A stretch of DNA of 5,950 bases from an uncultured beta proteobacterium (GTDB taxonomy: Bacteria; Pseudomonadota; Gammaproteobacteria; Burkholderiales; Burkholderiaceae): assembly GCA_903938955.1 (NCBI GenBank), contig CAJAFJ010000605.1, positions 1 through 5,950 on the forward strand, written 5' to 3'. The notes below the pieces were generated by a model that worked only from the letters and a program-made list of their open reading frames with translations, did not search any database and had not been told where the DNA came from. Positions 4,655 to 5,950 of this stretch are shown here, one piece after another; within the stretch, counting starts at the first letter, position 1, and each line of letters starts with the position of its first letter. The position numbers were made by a program, and so were the translations under genes.

Positions 4655-5950
4655 TTAACGGTCCCGCAAGAAGACGCGGGCGTGCTCATTGATGCCGATC
4701 ACATTAAAGAAGGCGGCCACCAACCGGGGGACATCACGGAATTGAACATGGCAGCCCTGCGCCTCATGCACGGCCACCCAGTTGAGAATGCTGCCGGCCG
4801 CCGAAAAATCGACCCGGATCAAGCGCAGACAAGAAATGACAAGGCGGTTGGAGCCCATCGCGCCGGCCTGCAGCTTGTCCATGGCCTCGGCCGCATCGCC
4901 GAGCACCTCACCACACAACTCCACCACGGACGCGGGCATCGTGTTGGTTGACATCAGCAGGGTTGAGGCCTGCCCAAAATCAAGCGGCTCGTCAGGCGCC
5001 GCATGGTGCGACAACTTGTGCGCACGGGACGCCAGCGAGTCAGGCGCGGCCGGCTCTGGAACCAGTTCACAGCGCGCATCGATCCAGGGCGGGGGCGACA
5101 CCTCGTAGGTGACACAAAAATCGAGCGCCGCCAGCTCAAACTCATCTTGCCGGTGCAACAGGCGCAAGGCATCCAGGCGGAGCTTCCACCAGAACACCGC
5201 CACCTGCTTGTCGCCCGAGGGAGTCAAGGATTTCAAAATCCGGTCCAGCACTGCGGGTGCAATAAAAAGTAATTTGAACGACTTCAAGCACCACTCGGCA
5301 AACAGCAGCGCCAAACCTTGGCCCGCCTCCGGCGAAATGACCGTGAGTCGCCGCCAGTTCAGATGCAAGGGCACATGGGCGTCCGTGGGCGTGGCCAGCA
5401 GCGCCTGCAGCGCCTGCAGCGCAGGCAAATCAAGGCAGGCCGGTGACTCCCACAGCACAGGTCCGTCGGTCTCAGGGGTATTTTGCGGCCCGACCCCAGC
5501 GCTTGACGCCTTGAGGCCCAACAACTCTGGCGTTGAAAACCAGGCAGGCGCGGAACGGCCAAAGCGCAAGGCGTAGTCAATGGCCAAGCTGTCAAAGGCG
5601 GCTTGCTGCCCGGTGGCACGGTAAAGATCAAACAAAGCGGCAACCCAGCCATCGGCCAGACCAGGCTTGACGTCTGGGGTCTGAAACGCTGCCATCAGGC
5701 CCGCTTCCGCGCCGGCGTCATCGCCATTGGCAAAACGAATGGCCGCTTCTTCCAGTTCCGGGTCAGCCAGGTTCGCACCTGCACCGGAAGAGAACAACTG
5801 TGAGGTCGCAAATTCGCTGATGGCGGCCTCGTGGGAAGGCCCCTTTTTTTGGCGTGTCAACGCCTGCTGCGCATCCATGCGCACCAACGAATCATCCGGC
5901 GAGACCAGCCCCATTTTGGTGGACTCGTACTCGTCGTCGTGCGCCAGTCC
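4655..5950 (-). CDS. STAS-domain protein with helical repeats, 5' end outside window
   Basis: I do not recognise a named gene. The frame stays open to the right edge: the 12 codons before ATG 5914 read as acidic polar protein, and that ATG has no ribosome site, so the true start is probably beyond the window. Numbering from Met 5914 (419 residues to TAA at 4655): a disordered polar start, a helical segment PELEEAAIRFANGDDAGAE (52-70) then about 88-127 resembling TPR or the C-terminal region of FimV, a STAS-like strand/helix unit (about 183-230), a second helical unit (242-278), and a C-terminal STAS domain (about 355-419) with RVDFSAAG at 367-374. The two halves resemble each other. There is no signal peptide or membrane segment in the visible part, so it is probably cytoplasmic. 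STAS domains serve partner binding in anti-sigma and MlaB-type systems; the partner here is unknown. It lies 74 bases before hslV on the same strand and may be cotranscribed with it. Confidence 0.85.
   Translation of the reverse strand, partial: GLAHDDEYESTKMGLVSPDDSLVRMDAQQALTRQKKGPSHEAAISEFATSQLFSSGAGANLADPELEEAAIRFANGDDAGAEAGLMAAFQTPDVKPGLADGWVAALFDLYRATGQQAAFDSLAIDYALRFGRSAPAWFSTPELLGLKASSAGVGPQNTPETDGPVLWESPACLDLPALQALQALLATPTDAHVPLHLNWRRLTVISPEAGQGLALLFAEWCLKSFKLLFIAPAVLDRILKSLTPSGDKQVAVFWWKLRLDALRLLHRQDEFELAALDFCVTYEVSPPPWIDARCELVPEPAAPDSLASRAHKLSHHAAPDEPLDFGQASTLLMSTNTMPASVVELCGEVLGDAAEAMDKLQAGAMGSNRLVISCLRLIRVDFSAAGSILNWVAVHEAQGCHVQFRDVPRLVAAFFNVIGINEHARVFLRDR
5399..5425. repeat. Short 9-base tandem repeat inside the STAS-protein gene
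   Basis: CAGCGCCTG occurs twice in tandem (5399-5407, 5408-5416), followed by a third partial copy CAGCGCAGG (5417-5425). In the minus frame it encodes a LQALQAL stretch in the linker before the first STAS-like unit. Copy-number change would keep the frame. It may be simple Leu/Ala/Gln helix coding in GC-rich DNA. Confidence 0.6.

Noticed and set aside
5399..5425. Tandem 9-base repeat as a possible phase-variation or CRISPR-like element
   Set aside because: Only two full copies, in frame, with no spacers; length change would not switch the gene off.

Overview
This 5.95 kb window reads as a GC-rich betaproteobacterial chromosome segment, most likely from the Comamonadaceae (Rhodoferax/Polaromonas/Acidovorax-like). 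I infer this from the FtsI, MraZ and HslVU sequences, the six-residue HslV propeptide and the dcw gene order. No database search was possible. Every gene I can support is on the minus strand, so transcription runs from right to left. I see no mobile element, tRNA, rRNA or CRISPR array.

Layout in the direction of transcription. (1) 5950-4655: the 3' part of an unrecognised STAS-domain protein whose start lies beyond the window edge. (2) 4654-4581: a 74-base gap with an inverted repeat and a weak heat-shock-like promoter match. (3) 4580-4032 hslV and 4035-2713 hslU, overlapping as ATGA, encode the HslVU (ClpQY) protease. (4) 2712-2446: a 267-base AT-richer gap with two consecutive hairpins (a likely hslVU terminator), a candidate promoter, and four direct repeats at an exact 10-base period that match the known MraZ operator. 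(5) 2445-1: the start of the division and cell wall (dcw) cluster: mraZ, rsmH (mraW), ftsL and ftsI. ftsI runs off the left edge before its transpeptidase active site.

The dcw genes are tightly coupled: a 9-base gap between mraZ and rsmH, then 4-base overlaps (GTGA, ATGA). The first three all use GTG starts. MraZ probably represses its own operon through the repeats. RsmH methylates 16S rRNA. FtsL and FtsI are inner-membrane parts of the septal peptidoglycan machinery.

Most of the window is conserved core genome, and I do not see a clearly new system. The points most worth a second look are the four-copy MraZ box array and the start codon it implies. Next is the STAS protein, which appears to be an internal duplication of a helical-plus-STAS module with altered phosphorylation-site residues. 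The hslVU leader is the third.
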